NCBI GenBank assembly: GCA_031213475.1
Contig: JARUPZ010000035.1
Location: 1,997,699-2,061,698, forward strand
Source of the DNA: Nereocystis luetkeana
Lineage: Eukaryota; Sar; Phaeophyceae; Laminariales; Laminariaceae
Length of the DNA: 64,000 nt
Direction: 5' to 3'
Part shown: positions 9,911 to 20,895 of the stretch, piece after piece
How positions within the stretch are numbered: the first letter of the stretch is position 1
Layout: every line of letters begins with the position of its first letter
Made by a program: the position numbers and the translations under genes
The notes under the pieces: generated by a model
Databases searched by the model: none
Seen by the model: only the letters and a program-made list of their open reading frames with translations
What the model was told of the DNA's origin: nothing

Positions 9911-10880
9911 TTATATGTCAGGGCAGTCTCGTCTAGACGTCTACTCTGTAATAGACGATCGAGCGTCACGGGCATTCTTTGTGGTCATGGTCGCTATCAA
10001 TGTCCCCTATCCCCTTACAGGAAAAGCCCTATCCCCTTTCAGGAAAATCCCAAACACGTGAACGGAAACCCCGGGGGATGAAACTCGGAGACCGATCCTA
10101 AGGTGTCCCTGCTGTCGTGTTTACAATAGCAAAATAACGTTTTCAACGAAAACGTATATATAGTGCATTTCCCAAAAGCGGGGATAAAATCACGCTGTCC
10201 CCGTTATTTTTCGCCGCCTAGGTCGTCCGTCACATGTTCAGTGCGTTTGCCATCAATGACAGGCCTAAGCTGTCGTCTCCTGACATCATTAATCCTTCGA
10301 CGGTCAGCCGGTCAGACCATCAGATCTACTTTGCTCTCCGCTCGAAACTACCAAAAACGGATTAAAAAACACTGGCAATTCAAATATGTCAAGAGACAGG
10401 GCTTTCAAGGCGCGCCTAAATAAACTGTAGTTAAAACCCGGGGACACGAGGTAAAAAAACCCTGCTTTCTACGAAACAACTGAGTTCGACAGACAGACAG
10501 ACAGCTCGACACTGCTGACATGCCTCCTGAGAAATTTGCTGAAAATTGGTCATAACCGATAGGCATTGTTGATCGCAACAGCTCGTTCGAATTGTACGTA
10601 TCCATCGACAGCCAATGCCAGTAAAACAACTTCCACGGAAAAGACAGCTGCCCGAACCGAACGTTAGGGAAGGAATCTATCGAAAGGCATTTATCGACGG
10701 CAATAGATCGAGAAACGTGCCGATCGATAGCCTTTCCCGACGACAACAGGCGTCATCCATAGCCGATCGCCCCTGTTGTCTATTCAAAAGTAGTCAGCCT
10801 CGAATACTACTAGCGTTGACGTCATGGGTTCGATCCTCCGTGTCGTAGTTTTTTAATTCTCGAATGACACCAACTCGAAG

Positions 10881-11212
10881 CGCGCCTGTCATGGCGTGGG
10901 TAGGCACAATTCGACGCGAGTCGACGAGGCAAGACAAGTGCTGAACTCTTCCCGCGATAAAAATGCCTTCCAAGGCACGTAAACACCGCAGTGGGGAGGA
11001 GGGAAAAAAGAAAAAAGAGCCTACTATTACGGGGGGGCACAGTAAATAGGACCAAATATTGTTGGTAAAAGTAGCGAAATATATAGTTTTTTTGTCTGGA
11101 CCGTAGGTCCTATTAAATATGGTCCCCTAGGTCTATTAAATATGGTCCCCCGTAATACGTACGTGACCCTGGACATTGAGCCACGACTGCAAGCAGCAGG
11201 TGAAAAAAAAGG
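10881..11212 (+). repeat. SINE S1 split by a family A MITE
   Basis: The S1 body starts around CATGGCGTGGGTAGGCACAA and continues to AGAGCCTACTAT at about 11026. A family A element follows, and S1 resumes at 11163 with GTGACCCTGGACATTGAGCC and a short A-run. The two pieces join exactly where undisrupted S1 copies are continuous. Confidence 0.7.
11027..11156 (+). repeat. Family A MITE nested in SINE S1, right end duplicated
   Basis: The left end is TTACGGGGGGGCACAGTAAA. The right end appears twice in a row (TATTAAATATGGTCCCC twice, separated by TAGG), a short tandem duplication of the terminal arm. Confidence 0.75.
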
Positions 11213-11920
11213 AGGGAGCATGAACGAACAAGCACCAAGACAGGGGCAACAAGAAAATATATGGGATGACAAAACCAAACAGACAAAAACGAACAAATTT
11301 TTGATGCTACAGCAGTAGTATTGCAATGACCGTTGCTGTGTCGTCCAGCGTGTGAAAAGCTTGAAGCAAGAGCACCTCGAGAGCGAGCGCGATTACCAAA
11401 AAAGTGACCATAAAAGTATGGAAAAATGGAAACACTTACTGGTACCTGGTACCGGTATGATTTACGCGAGCTGTTCCGGTCGAGTAATTGATTTTTATTC
11501 CATGGGAGCTTTCGTAACCGTTTGGGAAATGTTGTTATTTTAAAGTTGGCAGCAATGTTCCTGAGCCGACAATATATTTGCAGAAATAACTCAGACTTTT
11601 TTGCAATCCAAATTGATGCCGTCAATAAATCCCACGCCGCGTAAGTCCCGTCACGGCCGGAAATGTGTCGAATACTACAGCAGTCTAATCCAAACGTCCG
11701 AAAAAAAACTGTGCCGGGGTTGACGCTGCTGATACTCGGTCGGAACATTGAACATTCCTCGAGACACGGCGAATCGATCGGTGTCGCCGCCATCTTCTCA
11801 TTCCCTGCCTCGCAAGAGATAAGACGCGCGTAAGATTCCCCAATGCAAAACTCAACATACCACAACGAGGGGCACGAAAAACATCTCCTCTGTTTTCTTT
11901 CTTCTCCATCTCATGTACCA

Positions 11921-12277
11921 GGTATTCATCTTCGCCGTTCTTTTCTCTCTCCGTCCTAATAAATACTACGGGGGGGGGGATAGTTAATAGGACCTGCGGT
12001 ACGCATAAAAACCTATATATTTCCCTATTTTCACGGACAAGATTTGGTCCTATTTACTATGGTCCCCCGTCATAGCAGTAACTCAGACCCGGAGTCACAA
12101 ATTATTGGTACATAGGCTTATTTTATCCCCCCCTCCCCGCTACGGATCGTGCCTCGCACTTTCATCGCGAGAAACGACTTCAGCCCTTTCTTCCCTCGTC
12201 GACTCGCGTCGACTTCCGCCGCCTACCCACGCTAGGAAGGCGCTTTCAGCATTTACACGTTTTTTCTGCAAATTTAG
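11921..12277 (-). repeat. SINE S1 split by a family A MITE
   Basis: The left piece is TATTCATCTTCGCCGTTCTT with the CTCTCTC tract (to about 11960). After a family A element it resumes as AGTAACTCAGACCCGGAGTC and continues to TGCAAATTTAG at 12277. The complete S1 copies at 16.1 and 54.3 kb have these pieces adjacent. Confidence 0.65.
11966..12073 (-). repeat. Family A MITE nested in SINE S1
   Basis: Left end TACGGGGGGGGGATAGTTAA and right end TTTACTATGGTCCCCCGTCA; the inner ACAAGATTTGGTCC marks the reverse orientation. Confidence 0.8.
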
Positions 12278-12291
12278 TAAAAAAAAAACAC

Positions 12292-12440
12292 CACGGTGGG
12301 ACCATAGTAAATAGGACCACACTATATACGAGCTACGGGGGACCACAGTAAATAGGACCAAATATTGTCAGTAAAAATAGCGACTTATATGGGTTTTTGT
12401 GTGTGCCGTAGGTCCTATTTAATATGCCCCCCTACGTACG
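12292..12440 (+). repeat. Family A MITE preceded by an end fragment
   Basis: A 40-base left-end fragment (GGTGGGACCATAGTAAATAG) is followed at about 12334 by a near-complete copy (TACGGGGGACCACAGTAAAT to TTTAATATGCCCCCCTACGT). Confidence 0.75.
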
Positions 12441-12984
12441 TAATAGTAGCATTCGAGGCCAACCACTATTATACTACGATTACCTACCCCGAAATTGCCG
12501 TTTATGTTGGCCTAATTGTTCAACACATGATCCGCATCGCTGTCGTCGTAGAATGTACAGCTCCCAATTTTTTCCCACTTTTTTCCCCTTGTTTCCGCGC
12601 CGAAATACCGGAAGATGCTTTGTCGAAATGACCATTTACGATCCCCACCCCCCCCCCAGGCAACAAAATGGAGCTTAATTCAATCGTTTGGTTGTACGCT
12701 AAGGAATCGCCACACAAAATGTTCACTTCAAAATTCGCAAAAAATTGAGGGGGTTATCATACCAGGTGTATTTTAAACACAGGAGGGTCCTCTCAGGCGG
12801 ACCAGCTTGTAGCGAAGAGTGAAACGCATTCCGTGGACATCGTACGATATATACAACATTTCCATATTTCCACGGCGAGCTCAGGCGAAGCGGGGGGAAA
12901 CTGAGCCATGCACGTACCGAGGTACGAAATAACAGGCCAATCAGATGGATACACATATGTACTGTGTACGACGTAGTTCTAGAC

Positions 12985-13080
12985 ACTGTTAGAATGGCAG
13001 TCCTGTTTGTGGGGGACAAAGTGCTCGAAATTGGAGTGGGTCGCCCCCAACATTTGGACCGCATTTCTAGAAAGGGTTAA
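12985..13080. repeat. Family B MITE
   Basis: Left arm CTGTTAGAATGGCAGTCCTG, right arm GGACCGCATTTCTAGAAAGGG followed by TTAA at about 13076-13079. More diverged than the other copies. Confidence 0.6.
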
Positions 13081-13159
13081 GCGTTACAGCGATGTGATTT
13101 AGAGACAATGGTGGTCCCTGAAGCCTAAACAATCGGCACTGCTGCCGCAACCGGCACTA

Positions 13160-13236
13160 CCACTCTGTTCCTAAATATAAGGACATTTGTATTCAATATT
13201 GATGTAAAACGTGCCTTAAATTTCGGGACAGAGTGG
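13160..13236. repeat. Family D MITE with intact TA flanks
   Basis: A 77-base near-palindrome with ends CCACTCTGTTCCTAAATATA and AAATTTCGGGACAGAGTGG. TA lies at 13158-13159 and 13237-13238. It is the best-preserved copy and defines the CCA...TGG termini relevant to the TACCAGGTA hypothesis. Confidence 0.85.
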
Positions 13237-13641
13237 TACTCCGGATTTTGAGGAATTTACGGGTTTTACAGTAGTATGGGAAACAAACTGTGCCAGCCGA
13301 AAATACCGGCACCATTCCGGCGATCGGCACTGCTGAGGGACCACCAGTGTGAGAAGCGTACCGAGAGAACGCCACCCCCATGTACAAGGCGTTGGATGCT
13401 GACAGCTGACACCACTCCCGAGAGCAAAGATGCCTGGAGACAGCACTTTCACTCCTCGACAGGCAGCAGCTTAGCTTTGACATGCCTTGACTGACTTGAC
13501 ACCAAACTACGATTTTTTAGTGTGAAACCCTCGGCCTTGCACCGTTGACAGCGCACGTTTTGCGTTGCTTGACATGTGTCCTGACAAATTGCTCCAGAGA
13601 ACAACACTGCTGATTCACGTAAGTAGCCAGTGCAATATATA

Positions 13642-13722
13642 CACCATTCTGTCTCGAAACATAACGAACATTCACATTGATTTTTAATATACAAACGGTA
13701 TTTATATATCGGGACAGATCGG
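13642..13722. repeat. Family D MITE
   Basis: Left arm ACCATTCTGTCTCGAAACAT and right arm TATATATCGGGACAGATCGG, with TA just outside on both sides. Confidence 0.7.
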
Positions 13723-14091
13723 TAGAGAATGCAGGTAGGATCTGAGTTTCGGCTCTGAACACGAGAAAGAGAAAGAGAAACAAAACAACGACGAAAAAAC
13801 AAAACGGGATCAAAACAAACAAAAACAAAAAAGTAGTCGTACGTCGTATGAATGTATGTATGAATAGTAGCAGTGAAGACGTGGAGCTTGTCTTCGGCTG
13901 CATACACACATTATATAAAACGAAGCCTTGTGCGGCTACTTCGCGCGCTCGTACACGTGATACCAGCCACGTCTATAATAATCTAATGATAGTGTCAATA
14001 AAGCAGTGACATGTTCATCTACACTTCCGCCCCACGTAACACGATGCGTCTCTTCGGTCTGCTCTTCACGAAAATCGGGTGTTCATTAGTA

Positions 14092-14170
14092 CCACTCTGG
14101 ACGTAAATATAAGGACCATTTATACTTCAATATGAAGACCAAGCGGTCCTCTTTCTTACGCCCTGGGTGG
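14092..14170. repeat. Family D MITE, GGACG subtype
   Basis: Starts CCACTCTGGACGTAAATATA after TA (14090-14091) and ends CTTACGCCCTGGGTGG. The right flank is TG instead of TA. Confidence 0.7.
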
Positions 14171-14435
14171 TGTCACGTACCAGGTATCACGTGTCGCCGG
14201 GGCAGGCGGGCGAAACTACTGCTGTGACGGGCCCCCCTCCTCCATTTTCCCCTGCCCCCCCCTCCCCCGTCTCCCATTCTAGCTGATGTACGCGGATGAC
14301 CTGCTCCCCCACTGACAGGCAACCTCAACAGCCAAAATTACCTGTCAAAGCAATATAGACTATTCAAAGATCTTCCTCGGATCCACACATACCCCTCTTC
14401 CCCCCCCGCATCTCTCGCTTCATGCTTGGTGCAAC

Positions 14436-14600
14436 CAATGTCTGCCTGGTCGGTGAAAACCCGACGTGCTCCGTCCCAGATTGTAGGGATAGGGGGGTAT
14501 AGGGTCATACCAGGTATACGGCTGAGGCCATGCATGATATCGAGTACAACCCCCCCCCCCCCCCCCCCCACAACTCGTGCCCCCCCCCCCCCCGACTCCC
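14436..14600 (+). repeat. Family F G/C-tract repeat
   Basis: Starts TGTCTGCCTGGTCGGTGAAA and ACCCGACGTGCTCCGTCCC, then GTCATACC...GCCATGCATGATATCGAG, then ACAAC and a C-run, a few intervening bases and a second C-run. The same order of words recurs at 30865-31215 and, inverted, at 32845, 35255 and 36300. Confidence 0.65.
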
Positions 14601-15023
14601 CACCTTTGACCGCCCTGGGCGTGATGCAATCGGGTGAGTGGGTGGTAGGTGGGTGGGTTGGAGATTGCGATCGATGCCACCACGTGCTGTATCCCTACCC
14701 CCCGATGGTCCTGTGGTCGACAATCTCTACCACCACCGTTGCTGCTGCTGCTGCTGTTGCAACTGATGCATCGATATATCATATATGTCGCGGTTGTGTT
14801 TGCCCCCATCCCCTCTGACATTCCCCTTATTTTGAAAGCTGACCGATCTCTAGGTCGAACAACCGGAGGACGGGCATTGCCCGTGCGTGTACGGACGTAG
14901 TTGGGAAGAAATAACCCTTTCATGATGTGACGACAAAGCACAACCCTGAACGAAGGCTTGATTGAGCTTCCCACGTATGTTAGATATAAAAAACGCACCG
15001 GGTCGTATCGAATACAAACGTTG

Positions 15024-15200
15024 TTTTCTCTCTCCTTCGTAGCCGTGACTCAGATATGAGGGTCACAAAGCAGGAGGCTCGTCTCCCTCCTCCCCACTAC
15101 GGCCCATGCCTTGGAAGGCATTTTTATCATCGCTAGAAAATATTTCGGCCCTTTCCTCCCTCGTCGACTCGCATCGGATCACACGCCTACCCACGCTACT
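15024..15200 (-). repeat. SINE S1, partial copy
   Basis: From the CTCTCTCC tract through GACTCAGATATGAGGGTCAC to CGTCGACTCGCATCGG and GCCTACCCACGCTA. A family A element abuts the end, so the head side may have been lost by that insertion. Confidence 0.65.
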
Positions 15201-15202
15201 AT

Positions 15203-15309
15203 TTACGGGGGACCATATTAAATAGGACCTACGGCATTAACAAAAACCTATATAAATCGCTATTTTTACTAGCAATATTTGGTCCTATTTGCTATGGTCC
15301 CCTGTAATA
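15203..15309 (-). repeat. Family A MITE abutting SINE S1
   Basis: Left end TTACGGGGGACCATATTAAA and right end TTTGCTATGGTCCCCTGTAA, inner AGCAATATTTGGTCC. Confidence 0.8.
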
Positions 15310-15548
15310 CAAATAATAGGCGCTCTTTTTTGAGCAGCTGATTCCGTTTGTAGTTTGTAGTTCCTTTATCGAATAAACGAAAAAAATCGACCCACTACGT
15401 CGAATTCAAATTCCAGCACCAACTCTCAACACAGCACTTGACTCCAACTCTTACTGATGCAGCACCATTAATAATAGCATTGGAGGGTACCACTCCTGGC
15501 CCGCCGGGTTTGGGCGGCCGGCTTTGCTTGTGACCACACGATTTACTG

Positions 15549-15665
15549 CTGTAGCTATCTCCGTAGGATAAGAAATCAGGATGAACACTGGCTGTAATGA
15601 TGTACTGCAGGTATATCGTAAATAGTTGGGTAAAAAGAACGGTTCAATGTGAAAACAACACACAC
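15549..15665 (+). repeat. Repeat family J, copy 2
   Basis: Matches 2568-2660: GCTATCTCCGTAGGATAAGA, AATCAGGATGAACACTGG, AGTTGGGTAAAAAGAACGGT, with an inserted stretch of about 28 bases containing TACTGCAGGTA. Confidence 0.45.
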
Positions 15666-15897
15666 AACATGTCGCTGGGTACTATAATATGAGTAAAACT
15701 ACTACAGCAGTGCTACCACAGCAGCAGTACTACTACTTTCCAACCACTTTTGTGTCAACCATTTTTTCGACTCCCTGGTAGGTGGTAAGTACTACTGCTG
15801 TAATAACAATAAGTAAGCTCTACCTGCAACCCGCAACGACTGCTTCTCGTCAACTCCTCCATTTCACGTACCAGGTATGTCATACCAGGTACATCTA

Positions 15898-16010
15898 CTA
15901 CGGGGGACCATAACGAATAGGGCCAAATATTGTTGAAAAAAATGGAGAAATACATGCCGTGGTAGATTTTTGTGTTCCGTAGGTCAGATTCACTACGGTC
16001 CCCCGTAACA
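15898..16010 (+). repeat. Family A MITE
   Basis: Left end TACGGGGGACCATAACGAAT and right end TTCACTACGGTCCCCCGTAA. Inside, TGCCGTGGTAG replaces the usual TAGG of sister copies, another small insertion before a TA. Confidence 0.75.
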
Positions 16011-16122
16011 GGTAGTAAGAGGATCAGGGTGCAGGGCGTACGATGGTACGAGTAGAAAAAAAAACTACCAGGTATATGATACCAGTACTTGGTACCAGGT
16101 AGACGTACGAGTGTTGTCCAGT

Positions 16123-16124
<2 letters not shown>

Positions 16125-16157
<33 letters not shown>

Positions 16158-16476
16158 CACATTCATTATCTTCGCCCATCTTCTTCTCTCTCTCCTTCCA
16201 ACTCGTAACTCAGATCCGGGGTCACATAGCAGGCTCTTCTCCCCCCTTCCCGCTACGGTACGTGCCTTCATTTTTATCGCGAGAAGATTTCAGCCTTTTC
16301 TTCCCTCGTCGACTCGCATCGAATTGTGCCTACCCACGCTGCAAGGCGCTCTCAACAATTGAATCCCTTTTTTTATTTTTGCAAATAAAGTCAAAGTCCG
16401 ACCCTCCTGGGGCTCGAACCCAGGACTCAAACAAGTAGAATTCGAGGTTAACCACTTGAACCACCGGGGCGACCGG
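16125..16476 (-). repeat. SINE S1, complete copy with tRNA-like head
   Basis: Read on the minus strand, the element starts at 16476 with a tRNA-like region: an A-box-like TGGTTCAAGTGG and a B box GGGTTCGAGCCCC. A body of about 240 bases follows, ending in a poly(A) tail seen here as 33 T at 16125-16157. The acceptor stem does not pair well, so this is a tRNA-derived promoter and not a working tRNA. The other complete copy, at 54323-54661, shares the whole structure. Confidence 0.85.
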
Positions 16477-16912
16477 CTAGTATGTAGCAATGAACCATGA
16501 GGACTGCTGCGGATCGGGGAATATGAATCGGAACAAAAGGAAAATGGCGCCAATCGCCGCTCGAAATCCAGCTATTATTAATATTGATACCGGTATTAAA
16601 AGTAACTAACGACGTATTAGCCATACACTCGTACGTATTGGCAAATGGTAAGAAAAGCAAAAAAGGATAAAACACTCTTTTCTCTCGCTCTTCCAACTTG
16701 CAGTACCTTTTCCTACCAACCTAAATACCAGGTATCAGGTATGACATACGACCCACAGGCGTCCCGTCTTCTATAACTTAAAATCCAACGGTCATCAAAA
16801 CCCATAGTACCGTTAGAATCCAACAAACGGCTATCAAGATTCAACGGTTGTCAAAATCGATAATATTGACGTTGAAAGCCCCAAAGCCCAAGTCAGCACC
16901 CATCTGTTCGCT

Positions 16913-17010
16913 AGACCTTTTAGAACTGGGGTACCGTTTTCGGGACAAACGACGCAAACTTTAATTATCAGTAGTTTGTCCCCAAAACAGGACCGCGGTA
17001 CTAAAAGGGA
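16913..17010. repeat. Family B MITE
   Basis: Left arm CCTTTTAGAACTGGGGTACC, right arm TCCCCAAAACAGGACCGCGG followed by ACTAAAAGGG. The middle is diverged. Confidence 0.65.
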
Positions 17011-17203
17011 TAATAAGAGAGCATTAGAGCTCCATGCGCTGATACTGCTCGTCTGTACTCGTGTAATATGATATACCAGGTACCGGGTACTGCAATCGCA
17101 CCAGGTACTGCTCTACCAGGTACAGAGAGAGGTAGGCATTCAGCAAACAGAGGCAGCATCGATGGGGACGTTTTAACTGGTATTTGGTCTATTACCCCGT
17201 ATA

Positions 17204-17288
17204 CCACTCTGTCCCTAAATATAATAACCGTTCGTATTTAATATTGATGTATAAACGGTCTTTATAGTTCTAGTTCGGGACGGAGTCG
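17204..17288. repeat. Family D MITE with TA flanks
   Basis: Ends CCACTCTGTCCCTAAATATA and TAGTTCGGGACGGAGTCG; TA precedes (17202-17203) and follows (17289-17290). Confidence 0.75.
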
Positions 17289-17396
17289 TAAGGGCGTTTG
17301 AGTTCGAGCAAAGGGGTGCGTGCGATCGTTTTTTTCAGCAGCGCTCCATTTTTCCCGAACGGGAAGATTTCCCAATACCGGACAAGTTCAGGTGTC

Positions 17397-17497
17397 TCAA
17401 CCGTCTTAGCACCGCAGTCCCGTTTTTGGGGGCATACCAGTCAAAATTGAAGCACCTTGTCCCCCAAACGGGACGTCCTCACAGTCCTAAAAGGGTT
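17397..17497. repeat. Family B MITE
   Basis: Left arm CTTAGCACCGCAGTCCCGTT and right arm GTCCCCCAAACGGGACGTCC, ending AGTCCTAAAAGGGTT. Confidence 0.65.
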
Positions 17498-19870
17498 CAA
17501 GACCTGGTCGAGAGAGAGAGAGCCTTCCGAGAACGTAACGTTCGACTTCAGCACCAGTACCGTTCCGCGCGTGTTTTGAGAAAACGAGTGTTTGAAAAAC
17601 GATCGCAGCCCACCCTGTGTGAATGAACTCAACGCTTTTCACGGCATTGTTGGTGCTCTGGTGGCGCTGCTGTCTTGTGGTGAGAGAGGTGTTGGGGTGT
17701 TCCACAAGTAAAGGGGCGATGGGCATCGCGGGTTATATATATACACACACGACGCGCTGCAGGAACTTCTCCAAGCGGCTAAACAGCAGTTATATGCAGC
17801 GACAGCAGGACAGCAGCAGCGTATTTACGCCGACATGAGGAAACTCGAGATAACAGCTATTAATATGTGCAGGCAGGATGACTTCGTGTATTGCCAGTGT
17901 GCTGCTGACAGTGTACGAATGAAGTATTGATAGTCAGTACCAGGTATGTACGTACGGAGACGTTACTCTTCATTCACACTGCGCTGCCGCTGTGCTGCGC
18001 AGCTGTTGCGCAGCTGTCACATACTGGTACTGACTGTGTTTAGTTACAGCAACAGAGACAACTGCTGGTTACAAATACAAGCCAGCATGTTGTCAGTATA
18101 CTGCTGAATATGCATCATATGATGTAACGAACACATTGATCTCTACCCTGCTGTTGCTGCTGCGGCGTGCTGTGCGGACAGACTGAACAAACCTGTGCGT
18201 ACAGCTCAGAGTCTCGGGCGTCTCAATTACTGATACTCTTCACGTACTCTTGAAGTATGATACCATACGTACGATACGTTCACGTATTCCACATTTTTGG
18301 CGCAAAAAAAAAAAACGGCACCTTGTTCCAGCTTGTTCTCGAGGTTTCTCCGCGCGCTCTCCGACTGCCCAAACTACGCCCAGCCCAGGGCATTAGGCCT
18401 TCCCCTGCTGGCGCCGCCGCAAGCTTCCGGGTTATGTCGGTGCGCCCGCGGTACGCTGTTTGCGGTATATGTTGTATACGCTGCGTTGAGAAACACACTG
18501 CTGTGTGCATCTTGCTGCAACAAGCAGCAACAACAGCAGCACGTACTGCTTGTATGTAGTGTCGTTGAAATTTTGACGAGAAAGAAAGTCTCAAACCAAT
18601 GAGCAAGCTCACCTTCCAAGAGTCTTCCGGGTGAACTGGTGCAGCTCCTCCCGCTTGGAGCCTCCCTGGTGGCCCTTGACGGGCTTGAAGGTTTTTTTGG
18701 ACGATACGCCGAAGCTAAACCGAGAAAACATGGCTGCAGCTTGTTGTGTTCTGGCTTGCGCTCTCTCTGAAAGCCCCTTCCTGGTGTTATCGTCGATGCA
18801 ATCGACGTAAAATAACAAAATAACGCTGACGACGATTGTCGTATGTTCGTTCTATTTGCAGCGCTCACGGAATGCGCTGTCGATAACTAAGTGTAGGAGG
18901 TTTAAATATCCCTTCGTCGACACGTCGCCAAGTGTCTACTCTCTAGTAGTTCGGGCGCTGTCGGCTACAGGTGCGCGTACTCTGTGCGATATGGGAAGCC
19001 ACGGAGAAGCCAAAAGAGGATTTCAATTCATTCGTGAGCAAGGGTTTCCAGAATGAAGGAAGCGTGATCACAATATTTTTATGTCCCCTATTTTTATCGA
19101 ATCTTCCTTTCTTGGTGTACCAGGTACGAGGTACGAGTATCAAATGCGCCTTGTATGACCAGATGACCAGTGAGCGCTATGTTGTGTATACTGCCTCCTC
19201 GAAGCCGGGCACTATCAGAGGAGGACCCAGGTTCACATGAAGGCGCATCAAAGAGTTGGAGAGCCTCCAGGAGCAGAAAACCAAGGAGTCACTCTATATA
19301 GTATACGTTGCGACAACAGCAACAATCCATCAACAACAGCGAACTATGGCGCGAAGTAGAGCAGTAGTTGTGCAGGATCTGCATACTAATACTAGTATAC
19401 ATACCCAACAAACATGTGCTACTGTAGATCATCATGCAGATTTTGTACGGGTCCCACCCGGCAACATGACAACAAGATGGGGAACATACAGATAGATCTG
19501 CCTTGAAAGGCATCATGTGGGAATCGTCTGTCCGAGGTGTGGAGTGTTTGTGTTGTTCTGTTTTGTGCATGGAGTCTCTGTATACACCATCATCATCGTC
19601 ATCATTGTGGGTAGTACTGTCTGTAAACTAGGTGAGACCCTCTCCTTGAAGTGGTGCACGGTAGACGACGGTTTGGATCGAAGGCCGACTTTGATTGGGC
19701 CTATGGATCGTTGAGAAATCGGACGATACCACAACTGTCAGTCGAGGCCCGGTCCGCAGCCACTGCAGAGACGGCGTCGCAAGCCGTACCAGAAACGGTC
19801 GCCGCTGCTACTGCTGCTGTACGGGAGTACTACAACAACAGCAGTACTTAAGTACTACGGCACTACAACA
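17498..19870. other. Gene-free stretch
   Basis: I find no credible coding region on either strand. Only short frames from mixed-composition DNA are open, and none shows a recognisable motif. There are a few TACCAGGTA palindromes (17938, 19117) and CAG/CTG-rich patches (about 17800, 18150, 18520). It could contain exons too short to see. Confidence 0.5.
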
Positions 19871-19873
19871 CTA

Positions 19874-19965
19874 CTATTAAATACTACTACTACTACTACT
19901 ACTACTATTATACTACTACTACTTACTATTAATACTGCTGCTACTACGATCTCGTGCTACTACTT

Positions 19966-20025
<60 letters not shown>

Positions 20026-20039
20026 GATAATACTACTAT

Positions 20040-20083
<44 letters not shown>

Positions 20084-20145
20084 TTACTACTGCTACTACT
20101 ACCACTACTACTACTACCTTACTACTACTGCTGTCTGTTGTCCTT
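19874..20145 (+). repeat. ACT/TAC trinucleotide microsatellite
   Basis: Long interrupted arrays of ACT (TAC) units, broken by CTT, ATT and CTG variants. It reads as poly-Leu or poly-Thr by chance and is not a gene. It lies just before the element-poor block that starts near 20.3 kb. Confidence 0.9.
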
Positions 20146-20499
20146 CTATTAATACTACACTGTTTGTGGTAACACTACTGTGCTACTACTACTATTAATA
20201 CTTTACTGTACTACTACAGTACTGCCACTACTGCTAGGATCACGCGCCCCCGCTCGGATCTCTGGGCCAGAAGAGCGACCTCGATCACTTGCGGTGAGCC
20301 GGGTGCAGATACACAATGGGGGTGGGGGCCGTTAATTGGTCTGTTAATCTAATATCGTTCGTTGTGTCGTGTGCCCGACCGGTATCACATCAACGACGGA
20401 AACCTGTTGCCTGATGTATGTGCCGAGTGTGGTCTTGAGATCCCACGACGGTTGAGTTGACCGGCTCATCAGTGATAATGGGATTCGTACATGACGGAG

Positions 20500-20895
20500 G
20501 TGATACCACCACGCACGACCGCGAGCTATGGTAGTACAGTAGGCGACCCGTGGCATGTCCCACCCTCCAGGCGTTCGGGCGGCGGTGAGATATATGTCGT
20601 CAAGACCTACGTGGCAGGGAAGCGACTCAATTACATAGCGAACCAGTCGAGATTGTGTACGAGTACCTACACTTTGCACGTATTCCTTTGTGAGGTCCAC
20701 CGGTGAATACTACTGGGGGGGCGATATGCACGGCCGCGAGCTACAGTAGTTGCTTAGGCTACTCGTGGTGCGTTCCAGCCTCAAGACGTTCGGGCGGCGG
20801 TGATATCTCGTCTAGGGATATTACGTGGCAGGAGGGTGACTTTGTTGTGGCGAACGAGTTGAGGATACGTGCTTCTGTGAGATCCACCGGTATGT
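20500..20895 (+). repeat. Tandem duplication, unit about 200 bp
   Basis: Two diverged units in a row share CGCGAGCTA.(G/A)GTAGT, CAGG/CAAGACGTTCGGGCGG and TACGTGGCAGG, and end GTGAGGTCCACCGGT or GTGAGATCCACCGGT. Both stay open in one frame over part of their length and share the peptide core SRRSGGG, but no family is recognised. Confidence 0.6.

Noticed and set aside
11113-11865. 250-codon minus-strand open frame
   Set aside because: It runs through a family A MITE and part of SINE S1 and has no recognisable motif; the frame is most likely open by chance.
16377-16476. Functional tRNA gene at the head of SINE S1
   Set aside because: A and B boxes are good, but the acceptor arms do not pair and the unit continues into a SINE body; the same holds at 54560-54661.
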